Below, piece after piece: positions 22,979 to 29,538 of a DNA stretch of 37,042 nt. This DNA is from a virus. Under the pieces are notes generated by a model. The model saw only the letters and a list, made by a program, of their open reading frames with translations. It was not told the DNA's origin and did not search any database. The stretch spans positions 1-37,042 of IMG/VR virus record IMGVR_UViG_3300042374_000326; one strand, given 5' to 3'. Both the position numbers and the translations under genes were made by a program. Within the stretch, counting starts at the first letter, position 1. Each line of letters starts with the position of its first letter.

Positions 22979-23182
22979 ATGATTGAGAACCCTAAACAAC
23001 TGATTGACAAGCTCGGCGGCGCTACGAAGTTGGCGCTGGCCATTGGTTCAACCGCTGGCGCCGTAGGGAAATGGCCCATTCATGGCATTCCATTCAGGCA
23101 CCACGCCATGCTGCGCCAGGTGGCACGGCGCCGGGTAAGCCGGGCCGAATTGGACGCCGTGCTGGCATGGGGCCGCAAGTGA
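22979..23182 (+). CDS. Cro/YdaS-like HTH regulator (67 aa)
   Basis: A small DNA-binding protein at the head of the rightward operon. Residues 6-47 contain the helix-turn-helix: QLIDKLGGATKLALAIGST then AGAVGKWPIHGIPFRHHAML, the usual form of Cro/YdaS proteins. ATG 22979 is chosen over an in-frame GTG at 22970, which overlaps the -10. No ribosome site is seen, in line with a leaderless mRNA. It likely binds the inverted repeat at 22949-22965. No partner CI repressor gene is visible in the window. The end overlaps the next start. Confidence 0.78.
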   Translation: MIENPKQLIDKLGGATKLALAIGSTAGAVGKWPIHGIPFRHHAMLRQVARRRVSRAELDAVLAWGRK

Positions 23183-23418
23183 CGCTGTGGGCCAATATCG
23201 CCGCCGGCACAGTGCGGTTGACGCCAGATCAGGACGCCGCGCTTTGGCGCTTGCGGGCCGAGGGAAAGGGCTGGAACGCCATTGAACGGACCCTACGCGG
23301 CATGGTGCGGCGGCTTGAAGTGCGGGCCAGGCCGTGCCTGGAATGTGGGAAGATATACGCCAGCCATGACCGGCGGCGGAAGTTTTGTGCATCCTGTGGA
23401 GGAAGAAATGAGAAATAA
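23179..23418 (+). CDS. HTH plus zinc-ribbon protein (79 aa)
   Basis: The start is probably GTG 23179 (GTGA overlap with the Cro stop, GGGG upstream); an in-frame ATG at 23167 is possible. Residues 14-45 have a SANT-like helix pattern (LTPDQDAALWRLRAEGKGWN then AIERTL). Residues 52-75 hold CLECGK and, after 13 residues, CASCG, a CxxC-CxxC zinc ribbon. It likely binds DNA or RNA polymerase. Together with its neighbours it makes three small regulators in a row at the start of the operon. No exact family recognised. Confidence 0.68.
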   Translation: MTLWANIAAGTVRLTPDQDAALWRLRAEGKGWNAIERTLRGMVRRLEVRARPCLECGKIYASHDRRRKFCASCGGRNEK

Positions 23419-24103
23419 TAGATATGTAAACCCTTGGACGCCCGAGAGGGATGCCCAGCTGCGCGCGCATTGGGCTTCCGGGCTGTCAACGCGCCGGATT
23501 GGCGATGCGATGGGATTGAGTAAAAACAGCATCGTGGGCAGGGCGCATCGGTTGGGGCTTGCGGCGCGCGAAAACCCGGCGAGCATCCCGGTGGCACCGA
23601 TTACGGAACATCAGCGTGAGGTGGTGCAGCGCATGTGGTATAGCGCCGGGAACGCTGAGATTATGCGCGCCGCCGGGATGGGCTGGAAGCGCATCCTGCG
23701 AGTTGCGGCGGAATTGCAGTTACCGCCAAGGAATGCGATTCGTGCCATGGTGGCACGGACGCAGGCGGCGCGCATCAATACCCCCCCGATGCGTGCCGCC
23801 TTTTTCTCCCGCGCGACTTTCTCACGCGCGGTTGAGGCCAGGCCTTCCTCCCTCCCGGCAGCTAACTTGCCGGGCGCTGCGCCGCGCTTGCCGTTGACGC
23901 AGCGCCCGGTCTTTTCCAGCCATCCGTGCCGCTTTCCTTTGTGGGGAGACAAAGAACGCCCCACGCATTGTTATTGTGAGGCGCCAGCCGTTGCACTGAT
24001 CAATGGCCGGCCATCCCGTTATTGTGTGGCCCATTATGAAGCCTGTTATTACATGCCGATGGCGGAAGCCGGGATGCCCAAGCCGTTCAAGTGGAGGGAT
24101 TGA
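23408..24103 (+). CDS. GcrA-family cell-cycle regulator homologue (231 aa)
   Basis: GcrA is an alphaproteobacterial transcription factor that works with sigma70 at promoters methylated by CcrM. ATG 23408 has a strong GGAGGAAG site. Residues 10-51 match the GcrA HTH: WTPERDAQLRAHWASGLSTR then RIGDAMGLSKNSIVGRAHRL. Residues 60-115 look like a second, degenerate HTH. The C-terminal CRFPLWGDKERPTHCYCEAP, then YCVAHYEACY (about 174-214) corresponds to the Cys-rich sigma-interacting end of GcrA. It is longer than usual GcrA (about 170 aa) because of the middle part. It lies upstream of a DNA methyltransferase in the same operon. Confidence 0.85.
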   Translation: MRNNRYVNPWTPERDAQLRAHWASGLSTRRIGDAMGLSKNSIVGRAHRLGLAARENPASIPVAPITEHQREVVQRMWYSAGNAEIMRAAGMGWKRILRVAAELQLPPRNAIRAMVARTQAARINTPPMRAAFFSRATFSRAVEARPSSLPAANLPGAAPRLPLTQRPVFSSHPCRFPLWGDKERPTHCYCEAPAVALINGRPSRYCVAHYEACYYMPMAEAGMPKPFKWRD

Positions 24104-24104
24104 G

Positions 24105-24293
24105 ATGAGCGATTTTATCGGCGGCTGGCCTTGGCTTGAAATGCCTGAAGTGCCCCGCGTTGTGGTGGTGCAGATTGCGCGCGAAGTGCTGCCCGTGCTT
24201 TTGGTGCGGGATATCGCGCCATCTCCCACTACTGCGGCAGATTTGGCGTTTCAATATGCCGAGGCTTTTGTGAAAAAGGCGCAACGGGCATGA
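24105..24293 (+). CDS. Small hypothetical protein (62 aa)
   Basis: ATG 24105 has GGAGGG upstream and follows the GcrA-like stop by one base. The sequence begins MSDFIGGWPWLEMPEVPRVV and goes on with a hydrophobic strand or helix and a helical end. No family was recognised. The stop overlaps the helicase start (ATGA at 24290-24293), so it is coupled to the helicase gene. Confidence 0.65.
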   Translation: MSDFIGGWPWLEMPEVPRVVVVQIAREVLPVLLVRDIAPSPTTAADLAFQYAEAFVKKAQRA

Positions 24294-25657
24294 ATGAAGA
24301 ATATCTCGCGTTTCTCGCCGCAAAGCGACCTGCATCGCATTCAACCGGGCTTGCATCAGTTCCAGACCTTCACCCGGCATTGAAGCCGCACCAGCGCGAT
24401 TGCGTTGCTTTCGGGCTGCGCCAGGGCCGCTTTGGATTGTTCCTTGACACTGGCATGGGTAAGACCTTTGCCCAGCTTGAATGGGCCAATCATGCGCTTG
24501 AGGCCAGCAATGGCAAGGCGCTGATCCTGGCGCCATTAGCGGTGGCCGCGCAGATCGTGCGCGAAGGCAAGGCGCGCGGCTATGAGGTGCAGCAAATCCG
24601 CGATCAGGCCGATGCCCGCGACGGCATTAACGTGTGCAACTATGACCGCCTAGATAGGCTGGACTTTGACGCTTTCGGCGCCGTGTCCCTGGATGAAAGC
24701 AGCATCCTGAAAAGCTTCACCGGAAAGACAACGCGCGCCTTGATTGATGCTTTCCGTGATCATCGCTTTCGCTGCGCTGCAACCGCAACGCCCGCACCAA
24801 ATGATCACATGGAATTAGGGCAGCATTCAGAGTTTCTCAGCATCATGAATGGTAATGAGATGTTGTCGCGGTTTTTCATCAACGACACGTCGCAGGCTTC
24901 GCAGCAATGGCGCCTGAAAAAGCACGCTGAAGGCGCGTTTTGGGATTGGATGGCATCATGGTGCCGGATGGCTGAAACCCCGGCTGATTTCGGATATGAT
25001 GCCAGCGAGTATGTCCTGCCGCCGCTGAACGTGCATCGCCACAAAGCCGCTGGCGATGTTCGCGCGCCTGCTGGATTGCTTTTTATGGGCGATCTATCGG
25101 CAACCACGCTGCACGAAACCAAGCGTCAGACCGCGCAAGCACGCGCGCAAGCCATCGCGGCAATCATGCCGGCCAATGATGCTTGCGTGGTTTGGTGCGA
25201 CACGGACTATGAAGCCGATGCCATCCGCGCCGAAATTCCTGAAATCCAGGAAGTTCGCGGTTCGCATCCGATCGAACGCAAAGAAGCAACCCTTGAAGCC
25301 TTTGCGTCTGGCGAGGTGAAGTGGCTTTTGACCAAACCAAGCGTTGCCGGGTTTGGCATGAATTGGCAACACTGCGCGACGATGATCTTCGCCGGGCGGT
25401 CATTCAGCTATGAGGCGTGGTATCAGGCAGTTCGCCGTTGCTGGCGATATGGGCAACAGCGCCCGGTTGATTGCCATCTGATTGTTGCCGAAGGTGAGGA
25501 TCAAATTGGCCGCGTGATTGACCGCAAGAGCGCCGATCATACCAAGATGAAGCAAGCCATGTCATCCGCAATGCGCCGCGCCATGGCGCAGGATGCTGGC
25601 GTGCGCGTTCCATATCAACCGACACACAAAGGGGAGTTTGCATCGTGGATTTCGTGA
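24290..25657 (+). CDS. SNF2-like superfamily 2 helicase (455 aa)
   Basis: An ATP-dependent DNA translocase or helicase. LKPHQ (31-35) is the Q-like motif, LDTGMGKT (52-59) is Walker A, DESS (135-138) replaces DEAH, ATATPAPN (164-171) is motif III, and the second RecA-like domain ends with WYQAVRRCWRYGQQRPV, the arginine-finger motif VI. Phage enzymes of this type are often paired with a DNA methyltransferase, as here: the next gene overlaps by 13 bases. It may help in replication initiation or remodelling. The DESS variant is usual for this phage subgroup. No nuclease domain is attached. Confidence 0.9.
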   Translation: MNEEYLAFLAAKRPASHSTGLASVPDLHPALKPHQRDCVAFGLRQGRFGLFLDTGMGKTFAQLEWANHALEASNGKALILAPLAVAAQIVREGKARGYEVQQIRDQADARDGINVCNYDRLDRLDFDAFGAVSLDESSILKSFTGKTTRALIDAFRDHRFRCAATATPAPNDHMELGQHSEFLSIMNGNEMLSRFFINDTSQASQQWRLKKHAEGAFWDWMASWCRMAETPADFGYDASEYVLPPLNVHRHKAAGDVRAPAGLLFMGDLSATTLHETKRQTAQARAQAIAAIMPANDACVVWCDTDYEADAIRAEIPEIQEVRGSHPIERKEATLEAFASGEVKWLLTKPSVAGFGMNWQHCATMIFAGRSFSYEAWYQAVRRCWRYGQQRPVDCHLIVAEGEDQIGRVIDRKSADHTKMKQAMSSAMRRAMAQDAGVRVPYQPTHKGEFASWIS

Positions 25658-26586
25658 GTTTGGGAAGCAACCAAGGCGATAACTGGCAAGCCATCCATGG
25701 CGATTGCGTGGATGTAGTGCGCCAGATGCCTGATGAAAGCGTTGGGTTTTCGGTCTATTCGCCGCCTTTTGGATCGCTTTTCGTGTATTCTGAAAGCGAG
25801 TGCGATATGGGAAATTCATCGTCCGATGGCGAGTTTGATCGCCATTATCAATACATGGTAAAAGAGAAATTCCGCGTTACAAAGCCGGGCCGATTGACTG
25901 CCGTGCATTGCACCGATCTGCCAATGACTAAATGGCGCGATGGGCATGTGGGATTGAAAGATTTTCCCGGCCAGATCATCAGAGTGCATGAAGATGCCGG
26001 ATGGATTTACCATGCACGGGTGACAATCTGGAAATGCCCGGTGGTGGAAATGACCAGGACGAAGGCAGTCGGGCTAGTGTATGGCCAACTTGTGAAGGAT
26101 AGCAGCAAGTCGCGCGTTGGCCTTCCTGACTATCTGCTAATCTTCCGCAAGCCAGGCGACAATGCTGAATCGATCATCCACGATATGGGTGAGGATACAG
26201 CACGCAATTTGCAGCGACCGCGCAAAAACATAGGAGCCAGCGAGATCCCATTGGACAAATGGCAAGAATGGGCTTCGCCGGTTTGGATGACGATTGACCA
26301 GACAAATGTCTTGAATGTGAAGGCTGCCAAGGATCAGCACGATGAAAAGCATCTTTGCCCCTTGCAGCTTGACGTGATTGAGCGCAGTTTGATCCTTTGG
26401 AGCAACCCCGGCGATACGGTTTTGAGCCCGTTCATGGGTATTGGCAGCGAGGGGTTTTGCGCGTTAAAACTGAAGCGGCGGTTTGTCGGAGTGGAATTGA
26501 AAGAAAGCTATTTCCGGCAAGCATCCCGCAACTTGGCAGCGGCGGAGCGTTCCGCTGAGAGCCTTTTCGATTGGGCAGCCGCATGA
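25645..26586 (+). CDS. DNA methyltransferase, N6-adenine/N4-cytosine type, beta-class order (313 aa)
   Basis: The start is GTG 25645 with GGGGAG upstream, inside the helicase end. The catalytic motif IV is SPPFG (residues 39-43) and the SAM-binding motif I is FMGIGSEG (263-270). Motif IV before motif I is the beta-class order also used by CcrM and HinfI enzymes. SPPF is more typical of N4-cytosine enzymes, so the methylated base is open. No restriction enzyme is next to it. It may protect the phage genome or change host methylation. It shares an operon with the GcrA homologue. Confidence 0.9.
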   Translation: MDFVSLGSNQGDNWQAIHGDCVDVVRQMPDESVGFSVYSPPFGSLFVYSESECDMGNSSSDGEFDRHYQYMVKEKFRVTKPGRLTAVHCTDLPMTKWRDGHVGLKDFPGQIIRVHEDAGWIYHARVTIWKCPVVEMTRTKAVGLVYGQLVKDSSKSRVGLPDYLLIFRKPGDNAESIIHDMGEDTARNLQRPRKNIGASEIPLDKWQEWASPVWMTIDQTNVLNVKAAKDQHDEKHLCPLQLDVIERSLILWSNPGDTVLSPFMGIGSEGFCALKLKRRFVGVELKESYFRQASRNLAAAERSAESLFDWAAA

Positions 26587-26726
26587 CTGACCGGACACGC
26601 GATGAACGCATTGCCGCGAATATCCGCGCGGCGCTGCGATTGATCAAACAGGGCTTTGCCGCACATGCGGAGGGCCTGCTACGCGAAACCCTAGAGATGA
26701 TGGAGAATGACAATGGAAATTCGTGA
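26583..26726 (+). CDS. Small helical protein (47 aa)
   Basis: The ORF begins at an ATGA overlap with the methyltransferase stop. It encodes 47 residues, nearly all in helices (RDERIAANIRAALRLIKQGF, then AEGLLRETLEMMEND). The end overlaps the start of the next gene by 14 bases. No family recognised. Overlap at both ends supports it as a real gene. Confidence 0.6.
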   Translation: MTDRTRDERIAANIRAALRLIKQGFAAHAEGLLRETLEMMENDNGNS

Positions 26727-27228
26727 AGGCGCCTATTATCGGACGCGGGAAGGGCGCGTTATTGGGCCGATGAGGCATTCAGATTATAGCGAAAATTACC
26801 CTTGGACAGACGGAAACGCCGAGTGGGGCGAGGATGGAACGTATCGCAAGAACGGTTACACCAATGCGTTCAATGACCTAATCTCCGAAGTCTATGTCAG
26901 CGACACGCCGCCTGCCGTGAAGGAAGGTGAAAATGTGTCCTCTAAAGAATTAACGGATGTTCCGACAAAAGCGCTCGAAAGGTTTGAGCGATTGGCAAGC
27001 ACTATGGTTTCCGCTGAATATGCAAATGGATACCGAGAAGCTTGCTGGCATATAATTCATGACACGCCGCCTGCCAATGCACCCGCGCCGGAAACCAAAA
27101 CCCTGCGCGATGAATTTGCGATGGAAGCGATGAAGATACTGATACCAAGGCAAGAACAGAAAGACGAAACATTTGCTGAGCTTGCATATATACAAGCTGA
27201 CGCAATGATGGAGGCGCGGAAGAAATGA
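26713..27228 (+). CDS. Hypothetical early protein with two joined modules (171 aa)
   Basis: ATG 26713 is favoured over ATG 26707 because GGAG is then 7 bases upstream. Residues 1-58 are an aromatic, Gly-rich module (GAYYRTREGRVIGPMRHSDY) known from small phage proteins of unknown role. A DTPPA segment follows. Residues 80-112 are helical, then a second DTPPA and a C-terminal helix LRDEFAMEAMKIL to QADAMMEARKK, which resembles the end of other short phage proteins. The two DTPPA segments are encoded by identical 15-base stretches (26902-26916 and 27061-27075), suggesting fusion by recombination. Confidence 0.68.
   Translation: MEIREGAYYRTREGRVIGPMRHSDYSENYPWTDGNAEWGEDGTYRKNGYTNAFNDLISEVYVSDTPPAVKEGENVSSKELTDVPTKALERFERLASTMVSAEYANGYREACWHIIHDTPPANAPAPETKTLRDEFAMEAMKILIPRQEQKDETFAELAYIQADAMMEARKK
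27192..27228 (+). repeat. Gene-junction direct repeat A, copy 1
   Basis: This 37-base stretch recurs at 27833-27869 with a single difference; the last 30 bases (27199-27228) are identical. It holds the end of one gene, a GGAGG/GGAAG ribosome site and the ATGA start-stop overlap of the next. It therefore works as a portable junction between small genes. Confidence 0.85.
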
Positions 27229-27446
27229 GCGACGAACAACGAGAGCGCGCGGAGATGCTGCGCGCCCTTATAGAAGGCGACAGGCCAAAACCAAGGCTCG
27301 AAGCGCGGGTGGAATGGCTGGAGGATGACGGATCGGCCCAGCGCACGGCTATCCTGCGGCTGGAGCGGGAGTTGCGTTGGAATCGCTTGGCGCTTTGTGG
27401 GCTTGCCGCTTACTTCACTGCTTTGGCGTTGGTGAGGCTGATATGA
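27225..27446 (+). CDS. Small protein with C-terminal membrane helix (73 aa)
   Basis: The start is in the ATGA overlap at 27225-27228, with GGAGG upstream (in the repeated junction). Residues 1-50 are charged and helical, with a heptad-like region (RTAILRLERELRW). Residues 53-72 are one membrane helix (ALCGLAAYFTALALVRLI). It is likely an inner membrane protein with a cytoplasmic coiled coil. No family recognised. Confidence 0.68.
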   Translation: MSDEQRERAEMLRALIEGDRPKPRLEARVEWLEDDGSAQRTAILRLERELRWNRLALCGLAAYFTALALVRLI

Positions 27447-27739
27447 CCATCACCACGGAAGATGCCCTCCGCATGGCGGGCGGCTGCGACATCGACAACT
27501 TCCCCGTTCGTGCCGCCGCCCTCCGATCCCTCGCCGCCGAGCGTGACGCGCTGCGGGCAGAGAGCGAAAAGCTGCGGGCGGCGCTGCAATCCGTGCTGAA
27601 TGCCTGTGATCAAGGGCGTATGCTTGAACGCGGCGCAGGCGGCATGACTATTGACGCGCAAATAAGCCGGTCTTTTTACTACGGTGTCCCCGCTTGGCCC
27701 ATTGAAGAAGCCCGCGCGGCGCTGGGAGAAAAGGAATGA
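27443..27739 (+). CDS. Coiled-coil early protein (98 aa)
   Basis: ATG 27443 overlaps the previous stop. The N-terminus (MTITTEDALRMAGGCDIDNF) looks like a short folded part, then residues 27-50 are the coiled-coil block AAERDALRAESEKLRAAL, which returns in nearby genes at 27866 and 28255. The C-terminus ends with PIEEARAALGEKE. A family of related small proteins of unknown function appears to have been shuffled in this part of the genome. Confidence 0.68.
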   Translation: MTITTEDALRMAGGCDIDNFPVRAAALRSLAAERDALRAESEKLRAALQSVLNACDQGRMLERGAGGMTIDAQISRSFYYGVPAWPIEEARAALGEKE

Positions 27740-27743
27740 GCGA
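27721..27743 (+). repeat. Gene-junction direct repeat B, copy 1
   Basis: These 23 bases recur at 28240-28262 with one difference. They encode the end LGEK of the upstream protein, contain the GGGAG and AAGGA ribosome sites, and end with the start MSD of the next gene. Confidence 0.8.
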
Positions 27744-27849
27744 TATCGTGGAACGGCTGCGCATATGCGCTAAGTTTGATCCTGACCAAGCAGACGCAAT
27801 TATTGAAATTGAAAAGCTGCGGAAGCGTGGCGACAAGCCGACGCAATGA
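27736..27849 (+). CDS. Very short protein, possible remnant (37 aa)
   Basis: The ORF begins at an ATGA overlap and runs 37 codons into the copy of repeat A. In the repeat's original frame (as at 27192) the same bases would read KAAEAWRQADAMMEARKK, so this gene probably lost its true 3' part by a recombination that joined it out of frame. It could still be translated (RBS GGGAG, AAGGA). No family recognised. Confidence 0.42.
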   Translation: MSDIVERLRICAKFDPDQADAIIEIEKLRKRGDKPTQ

Positions 27850-27869
27850 TGGAGGCGCGGAAGAAATGA
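27833..27869 (+). repeat. Gene-junction direct repeat A, copy 2
   Basis: The second copy of the stretch at 27192-27228 (36 of 37 bases the same). Again it ends at the start codon of the next gene (ATG 27866) and supplies its GGAGG ribosome site. Confidence 0.85.
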
Positions 27870-28258
27870 CCCCGTGGGATGACGCCGAATTAATCTCCGC
27901 CGAACGTGATGCGCTGCGGGCGGAACGTGATGACCTAGCCAAGCGCCTCAAGGACGCCGAGCGCGAGCGAAATCACCAGCACGGCAGGGCCGATAGGAAT
28001 GCCAAGCTACATGCGGTGGAACAGAAGAAGCGCGAGCAGCTACAGGCCGAGAACGAAAAACTGCGGGCGGCGCTGCGCCCGTTCATCTACACAGGGAACG
28101 TCGTGCAGGGCTATCGGGTGGGGCAAAACCCACCACCCCCTACAACCAGTGAAGAAGAAGCGTGGGCGCATTATGGAGGGAGCGAGTTTCATTATCAGCA
28201 ATGGCTCCAATGGCGCGCTGTTCAGATAGGCCGAGAATTGCTGGGAGAAAAGAAATGA
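27866..28258 (+). CDS. Coiled-coil early protein (130 aa)
   Basis: A longer upstream frame exists, but ATG 27866 is directly downstream of the duplicated GGAGG junction. Residues 8-68 form a long, highly charged coiled coil: AERDALRAERDDLAKRLKDA to AENEKLRAAL, with the same block as in the gene at 27443. Residues 69-95 are Pro-rich (four to five prolines in NPPPPTTSEE) and the end is aromatic (HYGGSEFHYQQWLQW), closing with LLGEKK. No known function. Confidence 0.65.
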   Translation: MTPWDDAELISAERDALRAERDDLAKRLKDAERERNHQHGRADRNAKLHAVEQKKREQLQAENEKLRAALRPFIYTGNVVQGYRVGQNPPPPTTSEEEAWAHYGGSEFHYQQWLQWRAVQIGRELLGEKK

Positions 28259-28262
28259 GCGA
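28240..28262 (+). repeat. Gene-junction direct repeat B, copy 2
   Basis: The second copy of the junction at 27721-27743 (22 of 23 bases the same), again spanning the end of a LGEK-type protein, the ribosome site and an MSD start. Confidence 0.8.
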
Positions 28263-28599
28263 CACAAGCACAAAGCGCGCGGAAGAAATAGCGTATAACC
28301 TCCATCTATCCGGGGTCAGCGGGTCAACTTGGAGGGCGACTGAGGGAAACGCTTCGAATATGTTAAGAGCTTTAGCAGCAGAGCGTGATGCGCGGCGGGC
28401 GGCGCTGCAAACCGCACGGCGCGATGCGCTGGAAGAGGCGGCGCGGTGGCATCATGAACAGGGAAGGTTCTGGATGGAAAAAGGGCGCGAGGTAAGTGCG
28501 CTAGATTCTCAGTCAGGTTTGAATTTACTCGCCAAAGCGGCAGAACACCGCAAACACGCCGCCGCCATCCGCGCCCTGAAAGGGGAAGGCGATGAGTGA
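28255..28599 (+). CDS. Helical early protein of the same small family (114 aa)
   Basis: ATG 28255 lies in the overlap with the previous stop, inside junction repeat B. Residues 1-38 form a small N-terminal domain; residues 39-60 carry the ALAAERDARRAALQTARRDA coiled coil, related to the block in the genes at 27443 and 27866. A helical HHEQGRFWMEKGREVSALDS part and an AAIRALKGEGDE tail follow. The function is unknown. The end overlaps the next start by 8 bases. Confidence 0.68.
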   Translation: MSDTSTKRAEEIAYNLHLSGVSGSTWRATEGNASNMLRALAAERDARRAALQTARRDALEEAARWHHEQGRFWMEKGREVSALDSQSGLNLLAKAAEHRKHAAAIRALKGEGDE

Positions 28600-28864
28600 C
28601 CCCATCCGCACCGCGTTGGAGAAGGCGGCAGAAGCGGTGCGTGTATCGCTTATCAAAGATGGTTCGTGTTTGGATGGTGAAGCTTGCCGCACCTTGCCCT
28701 GCAAATGCGCCAGCGATGCAACGACCTACGCTGTCGCCGCGTTTCTTCGCTCACTGCCTGTGGATTTTGAAATTGAATATGAGATTGTTGGCAAGCACCG
28801 AACAGAGTTTGACGCCCTTGCCGATGCCGTGCTTGCCGCTGCGAAGGATCAGCCCAATGAGTGA
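28592..28864 (+). CDS. Small Cys-containing protein (90 aa)
   Basis: ATG 28592 has AGGGGAAGG upstream and overlaps the previous stop. Residues 1-20 are a helix (MSDPIRTALEKAAEAVRVSL). Four cysteines occur at about residues 26-39 (CLDGEACRTLPCKC) and could bind a metal. The second half is alpha/beta. The first 18 bases of the gene are repeated at the start of the gene at 28857. No family recognised. Confidence 0.65.
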   Translation: MSDPIRTALEKAAEAVRVSLIKDGSCLDGEACRTLPCKCASDATTYAVAAFLRSLPVDFEIEYEIVGKHRTEFDALADAVLAAAKDQPNE

Positions 28865-28955
28865 CCCCATCCGCGCCATCGCATTCCTTGGCTTCCTCTT
28901 TGGCTTGGCCGCAGGCTTATTGCTTGCGCCCATCCTGCAAAGGCTACGCCCATGA
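28857..28955 (+). CDS. Tiny membrane protein (32 aa)
   Basis: This starts 8 bases before the end of the preceding gene, the same geometry as at 28592, and with the same first 18 bases (MSDPIR). One hydrophobic helix (AIAFLGFLFGLAAGLLLAP) is followed by a basic end. The stop overlaps the nuclease start (ATGA at 28952-28955). Coupling and repeats support it; function unknown. Confidence 0.55.
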   Translation: MSDPIRAIAFLGFLFGLAAGLLLAPILQRLRP

Positions 28956-29296
28956 CCCGCGCCGCGCCAGAGCGTGCCATTCAAATCGCCATTAAGCGCC
29001 GCTTGGCCCTGTCTGGCGTGGTCTGCCACCACTCACCCAATGCCGGAAAGCGCAGTGTCATCGCCGGCAGAATGCTGAAGGCGGAAGGCATGATCACCGG
29101 CTGGCCAGACCTGACGCTGGTCGGCCCTGACAAGCGCATCGCGTTCCTTGAAGTGAAGGCCGAGAAAGGCCGCACGAGCGCCGCGCAAGACGAGTGCCTC
29201 GCGATGCTGCGCCGCATGGGCCACGACGTTGCGGTGGTGCGCTCACAAGATGACGCGGTGACGCTGCTGCAAGAATGGGGATGGGCGGTGAAATGA
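28952..29296 (+). CDS. VRR-NUC domain nuclease (114 aa)
   Basis: A stand-alone nuclease of the PD-(D/E)xK fold. GWPDL (Asp53), EVK (Glu67, Lys69) and Gln79 in the RTSAAQ block form the active site pattern of the VRR-NUC family. Length (114 aa) is usual for phage members. These enzymes may cut branched DNA or flaps during phage replication and recombination. It is followed by the genes leading to the VapE-type ATPase. The start overlaps the preceding stop. Confidence 0.88.
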   Translation: MTRAAPERAIQIAIKRRLALSGVVCHHSPNAGKRSVIAGRMLKAEGMITGWPDLTLVGPDKRIAFLEVKAEKGRTSAAQDECLAMLRRMGHDVAVVRSQDDAVTLLQEWGWAVK

Positions 29297-29499
29297 ACCG
29301 CGCCACCGCCGAAGAAATCGACGCCTGGGTGGCCAAGTGCCACCACAACCTGCGATCACGCGCGCCAGATCCGGTGGAAGCATCCGAGCGAAACGCACAC
29401 TTCAAGGCGCCGCTATCGCCCGATCTTCCGCCTGACAAAACCGCCAAGGCGCTTTATGATGCGTATTACATCCACATGAAAAAACCCCAAGCGCGCTAA
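29293..29499 (+). CDS. Small hypothetical protein (68 aa)
   Basis: ATG 29293 overlaps the nuclease stop. The sequence is helical and has a His/Cys pair (WVAKCHHNLRS) near residue 16. No family recognised. The TAA stop codon (29497-29499) lies within the loop of the strong hairpin at 29485-29508. Confidence 0.65.
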   Translation: MNRATAEEIDAWVAKCHHNLRSRAPDPVEASERNAHFKAPLSPDLPPDKTAKALYDAYYIHMKKPQAR

Positions 29500-29508
29500 C
29501 GCTTGGGG
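29479..29508 (-). terminator. Strong intrinsic terminator facing leftward
   Basis: A perfect 9-bp stem, CCCCAAGCG (29485-29493) with CGCTTGGGG (29500-29508), encloses a 6-base loop. On the minus strand it is followed by six T (29484-29479). All genes around it run rightward, and no T-run follows on the plus strand, so it should mostly stop leftward (antisense) transcription. It may also act as an mRNA hairpin on the plus strand. Confidence 0.78.
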
Positions 29509-29538
29509 CCAAGTTCGCACAAAGGGAGGATAAACCCA

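Noticed and set aside
23780-23790. Run of seven C as a programmed frameshift site in the GcrA-like gene
   Set aside because: The annotated frame is open through it with all expected domains; no need for a shift.
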